Assembly: GCA_963756525.1 (NCBI GenBank)
Contig: CAVWNR010000004.1
Coordinates: forward strand, 248,001-312,000
Direction: 5' to 3'
DNA length: 64,000 nt
Origin: CAVWNR01 sp963756525
GTDB lineage: Bacteria; Actinomycetota; Actinomycetes; Mycobacteriales; Jatrophihabitantaceae
How positions within the stretch are numbered: the stretch's first letter is position 1; each line of letters opens with the position of its first letter. Below the pieces are notes generated by a model, which made no database searches, was not told the origin of the DNA, and worked only from the letters and a program-made list of their open reading frames with translations. This document shows, piece by piece, positions 49,474 to 58,511 of the stretch. The position numbers and the translations under genes are program-made.

Positions 49474-51684
49474 ATGCATGAGGTTCTCGAACGAGTCGGA
49501 CGGTTCTGCGCGCGCCGGCACTGGTCGGTGCTCGTTGCCTGGTTGATCATCCTGCTGGCTGTGGTCGGCTTACGCAACGCATTCGGCGGGGACTTCTTCA
49601 ACGACTACTCCGTGCCGGGCAGCCAATCCAGCCAAGGCCTGGATCTGCTGCAGAAGCAATTCCCGCAGCAAGGCGGCTACGCCGGGCAGATCGTGTTCCA
49701 CGCCAAGAGCGGCACGGTCTCGGACCAGGCGACTCCGGTGAACACGTCGATGACCAACGTCAGCAAGCTGCCGGACGTCATCGCCGCGTCCAGTCCGCTG
49801 ACCAGCAATCCGCCGCGGGTGTCCAAGGACGGCACGATCGCCTATGGGACGGTGTCGTTCAACGTGGTGCCGGCGTCGTTGGGCAAGGATTACCTGCGCC
49901 AGCTGGACACTGCGGTGGCGCCGGCCCGCTCGGCCGGCCTGCAGGTCGAATACGGCGGTGGCGCCGGGCAAATCGGGCAGCAGACCGACGACAAGACCTC
50001 TGAGATCATCGGCCTGTCCTGCGCGCTGCTGCTGTTGCTGTTCATGTTCGCCTCCATCGCCGCGGCGCTGATCCCGCTGGTCTCGGCGATGTTCAGCGTG
50101 CTGGCCGGGCTGTCACTGGTCGGGCTGCTGGCCGCGGCCACCAACTTCCCGACCACGGCCCCGACGGTGGCGACGCTGCTGGGCCTGGGCGTGGCGATCG
50201 ACTACGGGCTGTTCCTGGTGGCCCGGCACCGGGAAACTGTCGATCACGGCGCGGACGTGGTCGACTCGGCCGGGCATGCCACCGCGACCTCGGGCGGGGC
50301 GGTCGTCGTGGCCGGCGGCACCGTTGTCGTCGCGATCCTCGGCCTGTACGTGTCCGGGGTGCCGTTCGTGGGCGCGATGGGCGCCGCGTCGGCCATCGTC
50401 GTCGCGGTCACGATCCTGGCCGCGTTGACGCTGACGCCCGCGTTTATGGGGGTGGCCGGGAAGAACGTGCGTGCCTTCGCCCGCTACCGGGCCCGGCACC
50501 CGGTCGATGACGCGGCACATGAGCGCAGCGCCTTCGCCCGGTGGGGAAGAAAAGTCAGCGGCCGGCCCTGGCCGTGGGCAATCGGGGCCACGGTCGCGCT
50601 GTGCGTGCTGGCGATTCCGTTGTTCTCGCTGCGGCTCGGGCAACTTGACGCCGGCACCAACCCCACCACCGACAGCAGCCGCCGCGCCTACGACCTTGTC
50701 GCGGAAGGCTTCGGGCCCGGCGCGAACGGCCCGCTCACCGTCGTGGTCGCACTACCGACGCAGTCCCAACAGGACAACCAGACGCTGCTGACCAACACCC
50801 AGTCGACGCTGGCCAAGACGCCGGGTGTCGCCTCGGTCGCCGCGCCGTCGGTGAACTCCGCGGGGACCACCGCGGTGATCAACGTCATCCCCACCACCTC
50901 GCCGCAAGACGCCGCCACAACCACGCTCGTGAACCACTTGCGCGACAGCGTGCTGCCCACCGTGCCCGCCAAGACCTACGTCGTCGGGACCACCGCCGGC
51001 TACGTCGACTTCACCGAGAAGACCGCCCAGCGCATGCCGTGGCTGATCCTCGCCGTCGTTGCCCTGGCGTTCATCCTGCTCACCGTCGCGTTCCGCTCGG
51101 TGGTAATCGCCACCAAGGCCGGGCTGCTCAACCTCATCTCGATCGGCGCCGCCTACGGCGTGGTCGTCGCGGTCTTCCAGTGGCGCTGGGGCTCGGAGCT
51201 GGTCGGCATTCACCAAAGCCTGCCCATACCGGCCTTCGTTCCGATGCTCATGTTCGCGATCGTGTTCGGGTTGTCCATGGACTACGAGGTGTTCCTCATT
51301 TCCCGCGTTCATGAGGCGTGGATGACGACCCGCGACGCGCATCGCGCTGTGGCCATCGGCATCGGTGGCACCGCGCGAGTGATCACGACCGCCGCTGCGA
51401 TCATGGTCGTGGTGTTCACGAGCTTCGTCCTCGTCCCCGACCCAACGGTGAAGATGCTCGCCGTGGGCATGGCGGTCGCGGTCCTCGTCGATGCCAGCGT
51501 CATCCGGATGATCCTCGTGCCGGCCGTCATGGCGTTGCTCGGCAAGTGGGCCTGGTGGATGCCCCGCTGGCTGGACCGGATCACCCCGCATATCGACATC
51601 GAAGGGACCGGCCGCGAACTGCCCACCCAGCCGCCCGCAGAGCCGGAAGGCGTGCCCGTCGGATCTGGTACTCCCACTCCCTGA
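49474..51684 (+). CDS. MMPL-family (RND) membrane transporter
   Basis: A 736-residue protein with the two-fold MMPL layout: a first helix WSVLVAWLIILLAVVGL, a large outside loop, five or six helices (CALLLLLFMFASIAAAL, GLGVAIDYGLFLVARHR), then a second copy (GLSMDYEVFLISRVHEAW). The Asp-Tyr pairs IDYGLF and MDYEVF are the proton-relay motif. Exports lipids or drugs, driven by the proton gradient. ATG 49474 follows GAGGTGGACGACG. It may be governed by LAL 4 just upstream. Confidence 0.95.
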   Translation: MHEVLERVGRFCARRHWSVLVAWLIILLAVVGLRNAFGGDFFNDYSVPGSQSSQGLDLLQKQFPQQGGYAGQIVFHAKSGTVSDQATPVNTSMTNVSKLPDVIAASSPLTSNPPRVSKDGTIAYGTVSFNVVPASLGKDYLRQLDTAVAPARSAGLQVEYGGGAGQIGQQTDDKTSEIIGLSCALLLLLFMFASIAAALIPLVSAMFSVLAGLSLVGLLAAATNFPTTAPTVATLLGLGVAIDYGLFLVARHRETVDHGADVVDSAGHATATSGGAVVVAGGTVVVAILGLYVSGVPFVGAMGAASAIVVAVTILAALTLTPAFMGVAGKNVRAFARYRARHPVDDAAHERSAFARWGRKVSGRPWPWAIGATVALCVLAIPLFSLRLGQLDAGTNPTTDSSRRAYDLVAEGFGPGANGPLTVVVALPTQSQQDNQTLLTNTQSTLAKTPGVASVAAPSVNSAGTTAVINVIPTTSPQDAATTTLVNHLRDSVLPTVPAKTYVVGTTAGYVDFTEKTAQRMPWLILAVVALAFILLTVAFRSVVIATKAGLLNLISIGAAYGVVVAVFQWRWGSELVGIHQSLPIPAFVPMLMFAIVFGLSMDYEVFLISRVHEAWMTTRDAHRAVAIGIGGTARVITTAAAIMVVVFTSFVLVPDPTVKMLAVGMAVAVLVDASVIRMILVPAVMALLGKWAWWMPRWLDRITPHIDIEGTGRELPTQPPAEPEGVPVGSGTPTP

Positions 51685-51772
51685 TCAACCGTTAGGGGCG
51701 GGATGACGACGGGACGCAATTCCGCTGCATCATCCGCGGTGATTGACGTCCCAACCGGGCCCTGGAAGGAGC

Positions 51773-54205
51773 ATGATGGGCGACCAGACCGACCGTTCCC
51801 AACTGCCGATACCCGATCCGACCTTCGCCGGGACGATCGACCGCACCCTCGAGGGATCGGTGCCGGACTGGAACATCGTGGCCGCGGTAGAGCCGCCGCA
51901 AGGCGCGCCGAACGTTTTGCTGATCCTCATCGACGACGCCGGGTTCGGCAACCCCAGCACCTTCGGTGGCCCCATCGACACGCCTAACTTCACCCGCATG
52001 GCCGACGGCGGCCTGCGCTACAACCGCTTCCATGTGACCGCACTGTGCTCACCGACCAGAGCAGCGCTGCTGACCGGGCGCAACCATCACGCGGTGGGCC
52101 TGGGTGCGGTGACCGAGACGCCGACCGGCTTCCCCGGCTACAGCGGCTTCGCCCCCAAGGACGCCGCGTCGCTGCCGAGGATCCTGCAGGGCAACGGGTA
52201 CGCCACCGCCGCCATCGGTAAGTGGCATCTCACCCCGGACCACCAGCAGGGGCCGGCGGGGCCGCTCGACCGCTGGCCCAACGCCTGGGGCTTCGACTAC
52301 TTCTGGGGGTTCCTCGGCGGGGACAGCGGGCAGTACGACCCGCTCATCGCGGAGAACCAACGCATCATCGGCGTACCCGACGGCGACGGCTACTACCTGC
52401 CCGACGACATGACCGGCAAGGCGATCGCCTGGCTGCACCGCATGCGGGCCCAGGATGCCGACAAGCCCTTCTTCATGTACTACTCCACCGGCTGCTCGCA
52501 CGCTCCGCACCATGTGCCGCGGCAGTGGAGCGACAAGTATGCGGGCCGCTTCGACAGCGGCTGGGACCAATACCGCGAGGAAACCTTCCGCCGCCAGAAA
52601 GAATTGGGCGTCATCCCACCCGACGCGCAGCTGACCACGTCGCCAGCGAACCCGCAAGGTTCCGGGCCAGACGACCGCGCCTTCCCGGCGTGGGACTCCC
52701 TCAGCGAGCACGAGAAGCGCCTCTACGCCCGACAGATGGAGGTGTACGCCGGCTACCAGGAGAACGCCGACTGGAATGTGGGCAGGCTACTCGATGCCCT
52801 CGGTGAAATGGGGGAACTCGACGACACCTTGGTCCTCTGGATTTGGGGTGACAACGGCGCCAGCATGGAAGGCACCCTCACAGGCACCTTCAACGAGCTG
52901 ACCACCGAGAACGGGATTCCGCTGACGACCGAGCAGCAGCTCGAGCTCGTGGCCATCCACGGTGGCCTGCCGGCCTGGGGCACCGAGCTCTTGCTCCCGC
53001 ACTACTCCGCCGCATGGGCCTGGGCCGGGAACTGCCCATTCCAGTGGGGCAAGCAGGTGGCCTCGCACTTGGGCGGCACCCGCAACCCGATGGTCATTCA
53101 CTGGCCGGCTCGCATCCCCGACGGTGGTGGGCTCCGGTCACAGTTCAGCCATGTGACCGACGTGGTCCCTACCATCCTCGACGTCGCGCAAGTCCCGGCG
53201 CCCACGAAAGTCGACGGCATCGACCAGCAACCGATGCACGGCTCCAGCTTGGCCTCGTCGTTCATCGACGCGGCCGCCCCCGAGCACCACACCCAGCAGT
53301 ACTTCGAGATCTACGGCAACCGAGGTATGTACAAGGACGGTTGGTGGCTATCCACCATGCTTGCGCACCTGCCGTGGGACCTATCACCGCAAACCATGGC
53401 CCAATTCGCCCCCGGTGTCTGGAACCCGGACAACGATCCGGTGCAGTTGTACTACCTACCCGATGACTTCAGCCAGGCCCATGACCTGGCGGCGCAGAAC
53501 CCTGGAAAAGTGCAGGAGCTTCAACAGCTCATGTATGCCGAGATGGACAAGTACCACGTCACGCCGCTCCTCGCCGCGCTGGGCTCTTTCTGGGGCATCC
53601 TGCCGCCACCTCCGACGCAGAGCACATACCCGTTCGCGGGCGACGTGGAGAATATTGCTCCGGGCATGATCCCGCCCATCTATGCCCACTCCTACAGCAT
53701 TACCGCCGACCTGGCCGTCCCCGAAGGTGGCGCAGAGGGGGTGATCGTGGCAGAGGCCAACCACATGGGCGGCTTCTCGCTGTTCGTCCAGAACGGGAAA
53801 CTCAAGTACACGTACAGCATGCTGGGCGTGAAGGTCTACCGGTTGGAGGCGACCAGCCCGCTACCCACCGGCGACATCCAGGTGCGTATGGAGTTCACGG
53901 CCGACTCCCCCGGCACCCTAGGCACCGCCGGCACCGTCAGGCTGTTCGTGGGCGACCAGGACGTCGCCAGCAGCCACATCGACAACACCGTCCCCCACCG
54001 CTTCACCGCCTACGCCGGGATGGACATGGGCCGCGACAATGGCACCGTGGTGGAGCGCAGCTACGCCGCCCAGGCTCCGTTTGCCTTTACCGGCACGGTG
54101 AGACAGGTGGTCTTCGATATTGTCCCGCTTCCCAGCCCCGACGAGGAGCTGGCCGCCCACCAAGCCGCCATCCAGGGCCGGGTGGTCAGTGGCATCAACG
54201 CTTAA
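51773..54205 (+). CDS. Arylsulfatase-type sulfatase
   Basis: About 810 residues. APNVLLILIDDAGFG has the metal-binding Asp pair (D54, D55), and CSPTRAALLTGR (Cys near 92) is the sulfatase motif in which Cys becomes formylglycine. IGKWHLTPDH and WGDNGASMEGT add further active-site residues. The C-terminal 150 residues form a beta-rich domain. No signal peptide is seen, so it may act in the cytoplasm. The formylglycine-generating enzyme is not in the window. ATG 51773 or 51776, both after GGAAGGA. Substrate: a sulfate ester of unknown kind. Confidence 0.94.
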   Translation: MMGDQTDRSQLPIPDPTFAGTIDRTLEGSVPDWNIVAAVEPPQGAPNVLLILIDDAGFGNPSTFGGPIDTPNFTRMADGGLRYNRFHVTALCSPTRAALLTGRNHHAVGLGAVTETPTGFPGYSGFAPKDAASLPRILQGNGYATAAIGKWHLTPDHQQGPAGPLDRWPNAWGFDYFWGFLGGDSGQYDPLIAENQRIIGVPDGDGYYLPDDMTGKAIAWLHRMRAQDADKPFFMYYSTGCSHAPHHVPRQWSDKYAGRFDSGWDQYREETFRRQKELGVIPPDAQLTTSPANPQGSGPDDRAFPAWDSLSEHEKRLYARQMEVYAGYQENADWNVGRLLDALGEMGELDDTLVLWIWGDNGASMEGTLTGTFNELTTENGIPLTTEQQLELVAIHGGLPAWGTELLLPHYSAAWAWAGNCPFQWGKQVASHLGGTRNPMVIHWPARIPDGGGLRSQFSHVTDVVPTILDVAQVPAPTKVDGIDQQPMHGSSLASSFIDAAAPEHHTQQYFEIYGNRGMYKDGWWLSTMLAHLPWDLSPQTMAQFAPGVWNPDNDPVQLYYLPDDFSQAHDLAAQNPGKVQELQQLMYAEMDKYHVTPLLAALGSFWGILPPPPTQSTYPFAGDVENIAPGMIPPIYAHSYSITADLAVPEGGAEGVIVAEANHMGGFSLFVQNGKLKYTYSMLGVKVYRLEATSPLPTGDIQVRMEFTADSPGTLGTAGTVRLFVGDQDVASSHIDNTVPHRFTAYAGMDMGRDNGTVVERSYAAQAPFAFTGTVRQVVFDIVPLPSPDEELAAHQAAIQGRVVSGINA

Positions 54206-54238
54206 GCCACTCCGGACCGCGAACAGCCAGACAAACGA

Positions 54239-54529
54239 TGCGCCGCTCACCTCGTCGCCGGGACGTTCCAGCAGCGACAGGCGTTCGTGCCGCTGGAGGG
54301 CACCAACGGGCTGGCGTCCTACGGGCTGGGCCTGACCAAGCTCGGCTCGTGGATCGGCCACGACGGCTCGATCATCGGTTACAGCGACATGGTCTTCTAC
54401 CTCCCTGACCGCAAGGTGTCGCTCGCCGTCGCCGCCAATGAGGCTGACGGCGACCGGGTGCCCTCGCAGGCGCTGTGGGGCGACATCGTCAAGGCGTTGT
54501 ACCCGGGGACGCTGCCTGGCGAGCAATAG
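54239..54529 (+). pseudogene. Serine hydrolase (beta-lactamase family) C-terminal fragment
   Basis: LASYGLGLTKLGSWIGHDGS, followed by IIGYSDMVFYLPDRKVSL, is the end of a class C beta-lactamase/D-Ala-D-Ala-carboxypeptidase-like hydrolase, with the H-x-G third motif (GHDGS). The Ser-x-x-Lys and Tyr-x-Asn parts are missing. It is a relic between the sulfatase and sortase genes. Confidence 0.7.
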
Positions 54530-54623
54530 GCGGTATGCCGGCGAAACCGGTGCACAGGTTTTCCGAGTGTCGGTGTCGGACCGTTCCATGACGCCGCGAC
54601 CGACTCGGCGAAACTGATATCGG

Positions 54624-55397
54624 TCAGCCCGCGGCGCCGGCCGGTATAGCAGGGACGAGGTTGGCGACGACGACGATGTTGTTCAGGCTGGTATCGCCCT
54701 GCTCGAACTCGCAGGTGACCAGCACCAACCTGCTGGGGACCCGGCTGTCGGAGGCCCAGGCTGGCAGCGCGGTCGCCGATTTCGGGGACAGTCCGATGCG
54801 CCCGACGCGGTAGCTGAACTCGGCGAGCGGCGTGCTGACCGTGATCAGATCGCCGACTGCGGCGTTCTTCAGGTTGGTGAACGGGCAGAGGTGGTAGTGG
54901 CAGGCGTGTCCATAGACGTAGGTCGTGCCGCCGCTCGCCGCTGAGGGATATGCCGACTGCACCACCCAGACCGCGGTGTCCCACTGCTCGGGAGTGGCAT
55001 GCGGCGGGTCGACCGGCTCGTTGCTGGCCACGCTCATCCGGGCGACTCGCGCCGGGATGGCGCCGCGGGCGGTGTGGACGACCAGGGTGAATCCGCGCGC
55101 GGTCACACTCGGCGGCACCGCCGCAGCGGAGAGCGAGCCGGTCGTGCCCGGTGGCGTCGAGGACGGCACCGAGGCACCGCCCGATCCGGGCGGCAGCCCG
55201 GACGGCCCGCTCGTGCCGCTCGGCCCGGCGTCACCGCCGGTCGGGGCCGTGCCGCCCGGCTGCGGCGTGCCGCTCGCGGCAGCCTCGGCACGAGGGGCTG
55301 TGTCGCCGGGGTGGTAGTCCAGCGCTACCAGACCGGCGCTCAACACCACCGCGGCGGCGACGCCGGTGAGCAGATAGACCCTAGGCGTGTTTGCCAT
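54624..55397 (-). CDS. Class F-type sortase
   Basis: A 257-residue transpeptidase. A membrane anchor (VYLLTGVAAAVVLSAGLVAL) is followed by a Gly/Pro/Ser-rich linker (35-95) and the sortase barrel. TYVYGHACHYHLC has the catalytic His164 and VLVTCEF the catalytic Cys229. Where relatives have Arg (about ten residues after the Cys, as in Y-R-D-N), this one reads TSLNNIVVV, so the Arg appears replaced; alignment is needed. ATG 55397 overlaps the surface-protein gene upstream by 17 bases. It probably attaches that protein to the wall. Confidence 0.9.
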   Translation of the reverse strand: MANTPRVYLLTGVAAAVVLSAGLVALDYHPGDTAPRAEAAASGTPQPGGTAPTGGDAGPSGTSGPSGLPPGSGGASVPSSTPPGTTGSLSAAAVPPSVTARGFTLVVHTARGAIPARVARMSVASNEPVDPPHATPEQWDTAVWVVQSAYPSAASGGTTYVYGHACHYHLCPFTNLKNAAVGDLITVSTPLAEFSYRVGRIGLSPKSATALPAWASDSRVPSRLVLVTCEFEQGDTSLNNIVVVANLVPAIPAGAAG

Positions 55398-56010
55398 GGC
55401 GGCGCATGGCCCGAACCGTCCGTGGAGCGAATAGCGCGCAGCCCACCACGAGCAGCGCGATGCCGGAGCCGAGCAGCACCCGCTGCAGCGCCGTCAGCCC
55501 GCCACCCGGAGGCGTATCACCTGTCTGACCGGGCCCGGGAACGAACGGAGAGGAGGTCAACGGCTGGATCGGGACCGTACTGGTCGTCGACGGGCTGCTC
55601 GGCGGCGTGGTCGTGGGAGTGACCGGCGCCGTCGTGGTCGGCGGAGTCGTCGGCGGAGTCGTCGGTGGAGTCGTCGGTGGCGTGGTTGGTGGGGTCGTCG
55701 GTGGCGTGGTTGGTGGGGTCGTCGGCGGCGTGGTTGGTGGGGTCGTCGGCGGCGTGGTTGGTGGGGTCGTCGGCGGCGTGGTTGGTGGGGTCGTCGGCGG
55801 CGTGGTTGGTGGGGTCGTGGGCGGCTTTGTCGGGCAGGTCGACTTCGGCGGCGTCGGCTTATGCGTAGGCGACGTCGTGCAGTGCCCGTCACAGCCGCCC
55901 TGCACCCCGGCGACGGCCTGGGAGTGGGTGCTGGCACCCGCCGGGCCGCTGCCGAGCATCAGGCCGACGAGCAGCAGCGCGAGCCCGGCCAGAGCCGAGC
56001 CGACGGCCAT
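55381..56010 (-). CDS. Thr/Pro-repeat surface protein, putative sortase substrate
   Basis: About 209 residues if ATG 56010 is used, where the signal peptide begins (MAVGSALAGLALLLVGLMLG, cut near GPAGA). A Cys pair segment (GGCDGHCTT) is followed by a long TTPP repeat, stiff and stalk-like. The end has PGPGQTGDTPPGG, then LLGSGIALLVVGCALFA and RAMRRHGKHA: motif, hydrophobic span and basic tail like a wall-sorting signal, though without a canonical LPxTG. A longer N-terminus (to 56271) is possible but Arg-rich. Adjacent to and overlapping the sortase gene. Confidence 0.75.
   Translation of the reverse strand: MAVGSALAGLALLLVGLMLGSGPAGASTHSQAVAGVQGGCDGHCTTSPTHKPTPPKSTCPTKPPTTPPTTPPTTPPTTPPTTPPTTPPTTPPTTPPTTPPTTPPTTPPTTPPTTPPTTPPTTPPTTTAPVTPTTTPPSSPSTTSTVPIQPLTSSPFVPGPGQTGDTPPGGGLTALQRVLLGSGIALLVVGCALFAPRTVRAMRRHGKHA
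55634..55829 (+). repeat. Tandem 24-bp repeats encoding TTPP units
   Basis: Plus-strand unit CGTGGTTGGTGGGGTCGTCG (first 20 of 24 bases) recurs about six times from 55681 to 55824, preceded by shorter 12-15 base variants. It codes for two TTPP units per period on the minus strand. Copy number may vary between strains. Confidence 0.8.
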
Positions 56011-56708
56011 GAAGAGCCTGCTGCCGTCCCATCCACCCCCGCCTTGGCGCGATGGCGAAAAACGTGCTGGACCTGACGGCGTGCTGCATGCGGCATCGCG
56101 ATTCCCCGTGTCCCCGTTTGTCTGCCGGAGCCGATGCGCACGCGCACGGTGTGGCGTAATTCGGCTCGACAGGCTTCTTCGACGCTTACCACGTTTTGAT
56201 CTATGGGTCAATAGCCCGACCTCGGCCGACAGCACGGGGTGTTTGTCCGTCCGGCCGCGCACATCGGTCACCTCCGGCAGGAGCTCTCGGCACCGTCACG
56301 AGAGAGAGGCGGATCGCGCGAGATCTGACGTGCACATGTCGATCGGTTCGCCGACGCCAACCAGAAGTCGGTGTGGACGGTGGCCGCGGCGGTAAGCCTG
56401 TCAACCGGGTATGCGGCCTGGTGGTGGCCACGCTGCGCGGGTACACATTCGCCTGTGCTCGTGCGCACCGGGCGGCCCGACCGCGTCGGCTGGTGTTCAC
56501 CGCGGCCTGCGCGGTGTTGGCCACCATGGCCGCCGGCGCGGGCTACCGGCGGCGAGCCGCTGAGTGACGCGCCGCCCGGCGTGGCCGCGCTGCTGATCGC
56601 CGGCGAGTTGTCGATGCTGGCGAGTGATCAACACCGCGCACCACGTCGCGATGCCCGGGCGCTCCTACCGGCCCCGCCCCCGCCCCACCACTGACTCGAT
56701 GGACCGGC
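56011..56708. other. Stretch without a supportable gene
   Basis: Contains the upstream region of the surface-protein gene and open frames rich in Arg on both strands. No domain, no ribosome site and no hairpin that I can defend. Confidence 0.4.
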
Positions 56709-57079
56709 CATGACCAACCCGACCGGCGTTACGTCACACAACGAAACCCGGTGCCCCGCAACACTCGCGGCCGGCCCCGGCTCTACTGCACCCCGGCCTG
56801 CCGCGCCCCGCGCACCGCTACCACCACCCCGACAGCCACGCACCACTGCACGTTGAAATCGATCACGGCTCGACCAGCAGCCGCGGCCGCCCCACCGGGC
56901 AGGTCTAGCTCGTCCGACTCCGCCGCGGCACCCACCACGCGGTCATGGCCGTCGGACTCGGCCGCCCATCCGCCGAACACCTCGCCTCCCAGATCCGCGA
57001 GGTGATCAACCCGCCCTCACTGGCAACACCGCCCCAGACCAGGTACACAAACACCGCGAGCCACAAGGAAATTGCGTGA
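56709..57079 (+). pseudogene. Small zinc-finger-type protein, broken
   Basis: Pieces RGRPRLYCTPACRA (frame 1) and HAPLHVEIDHGSTSSRGRP, then LVRLRRGTHHAVMAV and GRPSAEHLASQIREVI (frame 2) belong to one short protein of a common actinobacterial type. It is broken by frameshifts near 56770 and 56815 and by a TAG in place of an expected TGG Trp after GRPTGQV. Its Cys pattern recalls the third gene of the IS21 element (12752-13003). Confidence 0.55.
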
Positions 57080-57120
57080 ATGAGCAGGTAAGGAATTACC
57101 TGAACGTCGACACATTGCAC

Positions 57121-57441
57121 TCAGGGCGGAGGGCTGCGTCTGCGCATACGGCAGCACAAAAAACCCATCAAATGGCCGAGCAATGACACTGGCTGACCGT
57201 TAGATGATTCGCGGGCCAAAGCCACGACGTGCTCGGTATCATCAAGGATGCCAACCAACCGTCGCGGCCCTGTAAGCCCGCGGCCCGTCGACTCCGCCGT
57301 GCCGCCGTGACCGCGACGATCGGGAGCCAGGAGGCCATAGCCGGCTTCGTTTAATGCCTCGGTAAAGCGGGCGTTGCGACCGGAATGCTCGGACGCGCCG
57401 TGCATGACAACGATCATGCCTTGCAGTGATTCTGTCGTCAT
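57121..57441 (-). pseudogene. Lysophospholipase-like alpha/beta hydrolase, truncated
   Basis: From ATG 57441: MIVVMHGASEHSGRNARFTE, then YGLLAPDRRGHGGTAES are typical of the monoglyceride-lipase-like hydrolases. The nucleophile elbow reads GHLMG instead of GHSMG, so the catalytic Ser is lost, and the protein stops soon after. The lid and the Asp/His part are missing. Nonfunctional. Confidence 0.65.
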
Positions 57442-57645
57442 CCAACTGCGGTCAGGATGCGGCCACCGGTCGGTCCGACGTGACGGCCGATGACGACCTG
57501 CAGCACCCGAAACCGACGCAGCCCGCCAGCCATTGGGCCCGGCGGATGCGTGCTTGCCAGCCCGCAGGTGAACACCGAAAACCTTGCCGTACCAGGTTCG
57601 CAAGACAGTGGAGACGGCGTCGGCGCCGATAACGATCAGCACTAG

Positions 57646-58002
57646 CCCGGGCTGCTGTTCATAGAGGCCGGACTCGGCCCATTCGTCCCGAAGAAGTGCT
57701 ACGGCAAAACCCAGCTGGTCGCGACCACGGTCGAGCGCGCATTGGATAAGGCGACGCGAGCTGACGGTGCGGTCACCGATGCGCTCAATGCCTTCATCTC
57801 GAAGGTTGCTGTCGAGGTCGGTCGCCGCGACAACGCTGAAGATGAGGGCTCGCCCTTCTGGCGCCTTCGTGAGGCGCTTCGCGCCGATGGCATGGATCTT
57901 CGGCGCGTCGTTGAGGACTCGAACGCGAACGAATGGCCGCCACGACCGCCCAGAGTACTGAACGTCCGGATTCTGACGCTCGAAACCCGCGCGAGCCGCT
58001 GA
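57646..58002 (+). pseudogene. Probable N-terminal part of Abi-C-like gene, frame-broken
   Basis: In one frame after TAG 57643: GLGPFVPKKCYGKTQLVATT, then VGRRDNAEDEGSPFWRLREA and RADGMDLRRVV. It looks like a structured protein but has no normal start (TTG 57742 at best) and stops at 58002 in the region where the next frame takes over. It may be the N-terminal half of the following gene, cut off by a one-base shift near 57950-58000. Confidence 0.45.
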
Positions 58003-58409
58003 GCGAAATGATCAGTGGACTCGAGGCCGACCTGCAGCGGCTCGGTCTCGGCGTTGCCGCCAACTGCTACCGACAAGCGGCCGACGCGATAGTCGATCAA
58101 CGGTACGAGTCCGCCAACGCACAGTTGCGTGCCCTGTTCGAAGATGTGGTGATCCAGGCCGCCGTCGCGCGGGGATTCGCCCGGCGGCGGCAGGGCGAGA
58201 GGGGCACGGCGATCAGGTTCTTGATCGATCAGGGTGAGCTAACACCCGATACCGGGGGCACATTCATCCAGGGTTTGTGGTCGATGACGCACACGAACGG
58301 CTCTTACCCAGGCATGACGACCGTCGGCGAAGCCCGATTCCGCTTGCGCGCGATCACCAGCGCGGTCCGTTTCATGACCGACCAGTTCCTTCTGACGTCG
58401 GAGGCGTGA
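57933..58409 (+). CDS. Abi-C/HEPN-like domain protein
   Basis: 158 residues from ATG 57933. The core ADAIVDQRYESANAQLRALF, then RFLIDQGELTP and SMTHTNGSYPGMTTVGEARF resembles the Abi-C type C-terminal domain of abortive-infection and related proteins, which often end with S-H-P-G and E-A-R-x-R. It is all-helical. The preceding frame probably supplies its N-terminus. Role in phage defence is inference from family and place next to other defence-like genes. Confidence 0.55.
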   Translation: MAATTAQSTERPDSDARNPREPLSEMISGLEADLQRLGLGVAANCYRQAADAIVDQRYESANAQLRALFEDVVIQAAVARGFARRRQGERGTAIRFLIDQGELTPDTGGTFIQGLWSMTHTNGSYPGMTTVGEARFRLRAITSAVRFMTDQFLLTSEA

Positions 58410-58511
58410 GTTCTCGGTTCGGAATCGGCCAGTACCTCGAGCAGCCTTCCCGGCTCGAACGGCGAGTCGTGCCACAGATCAACGTGGCCCGGATCGGCGT
58501 TCGTGCGACGG

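Noticed and set aside
55634..55829. Possible CRISPR array
   Set aside because: The 24-bp units are contiguous with no spacers, keep an open frame and encode TTPP; no cas genes are nearby.
55607..56395. Plus-strand Gly/Val-repeat protein
   Set aside because: It is the antisense of the TTPP repeat of the surface protein and has no independent support.
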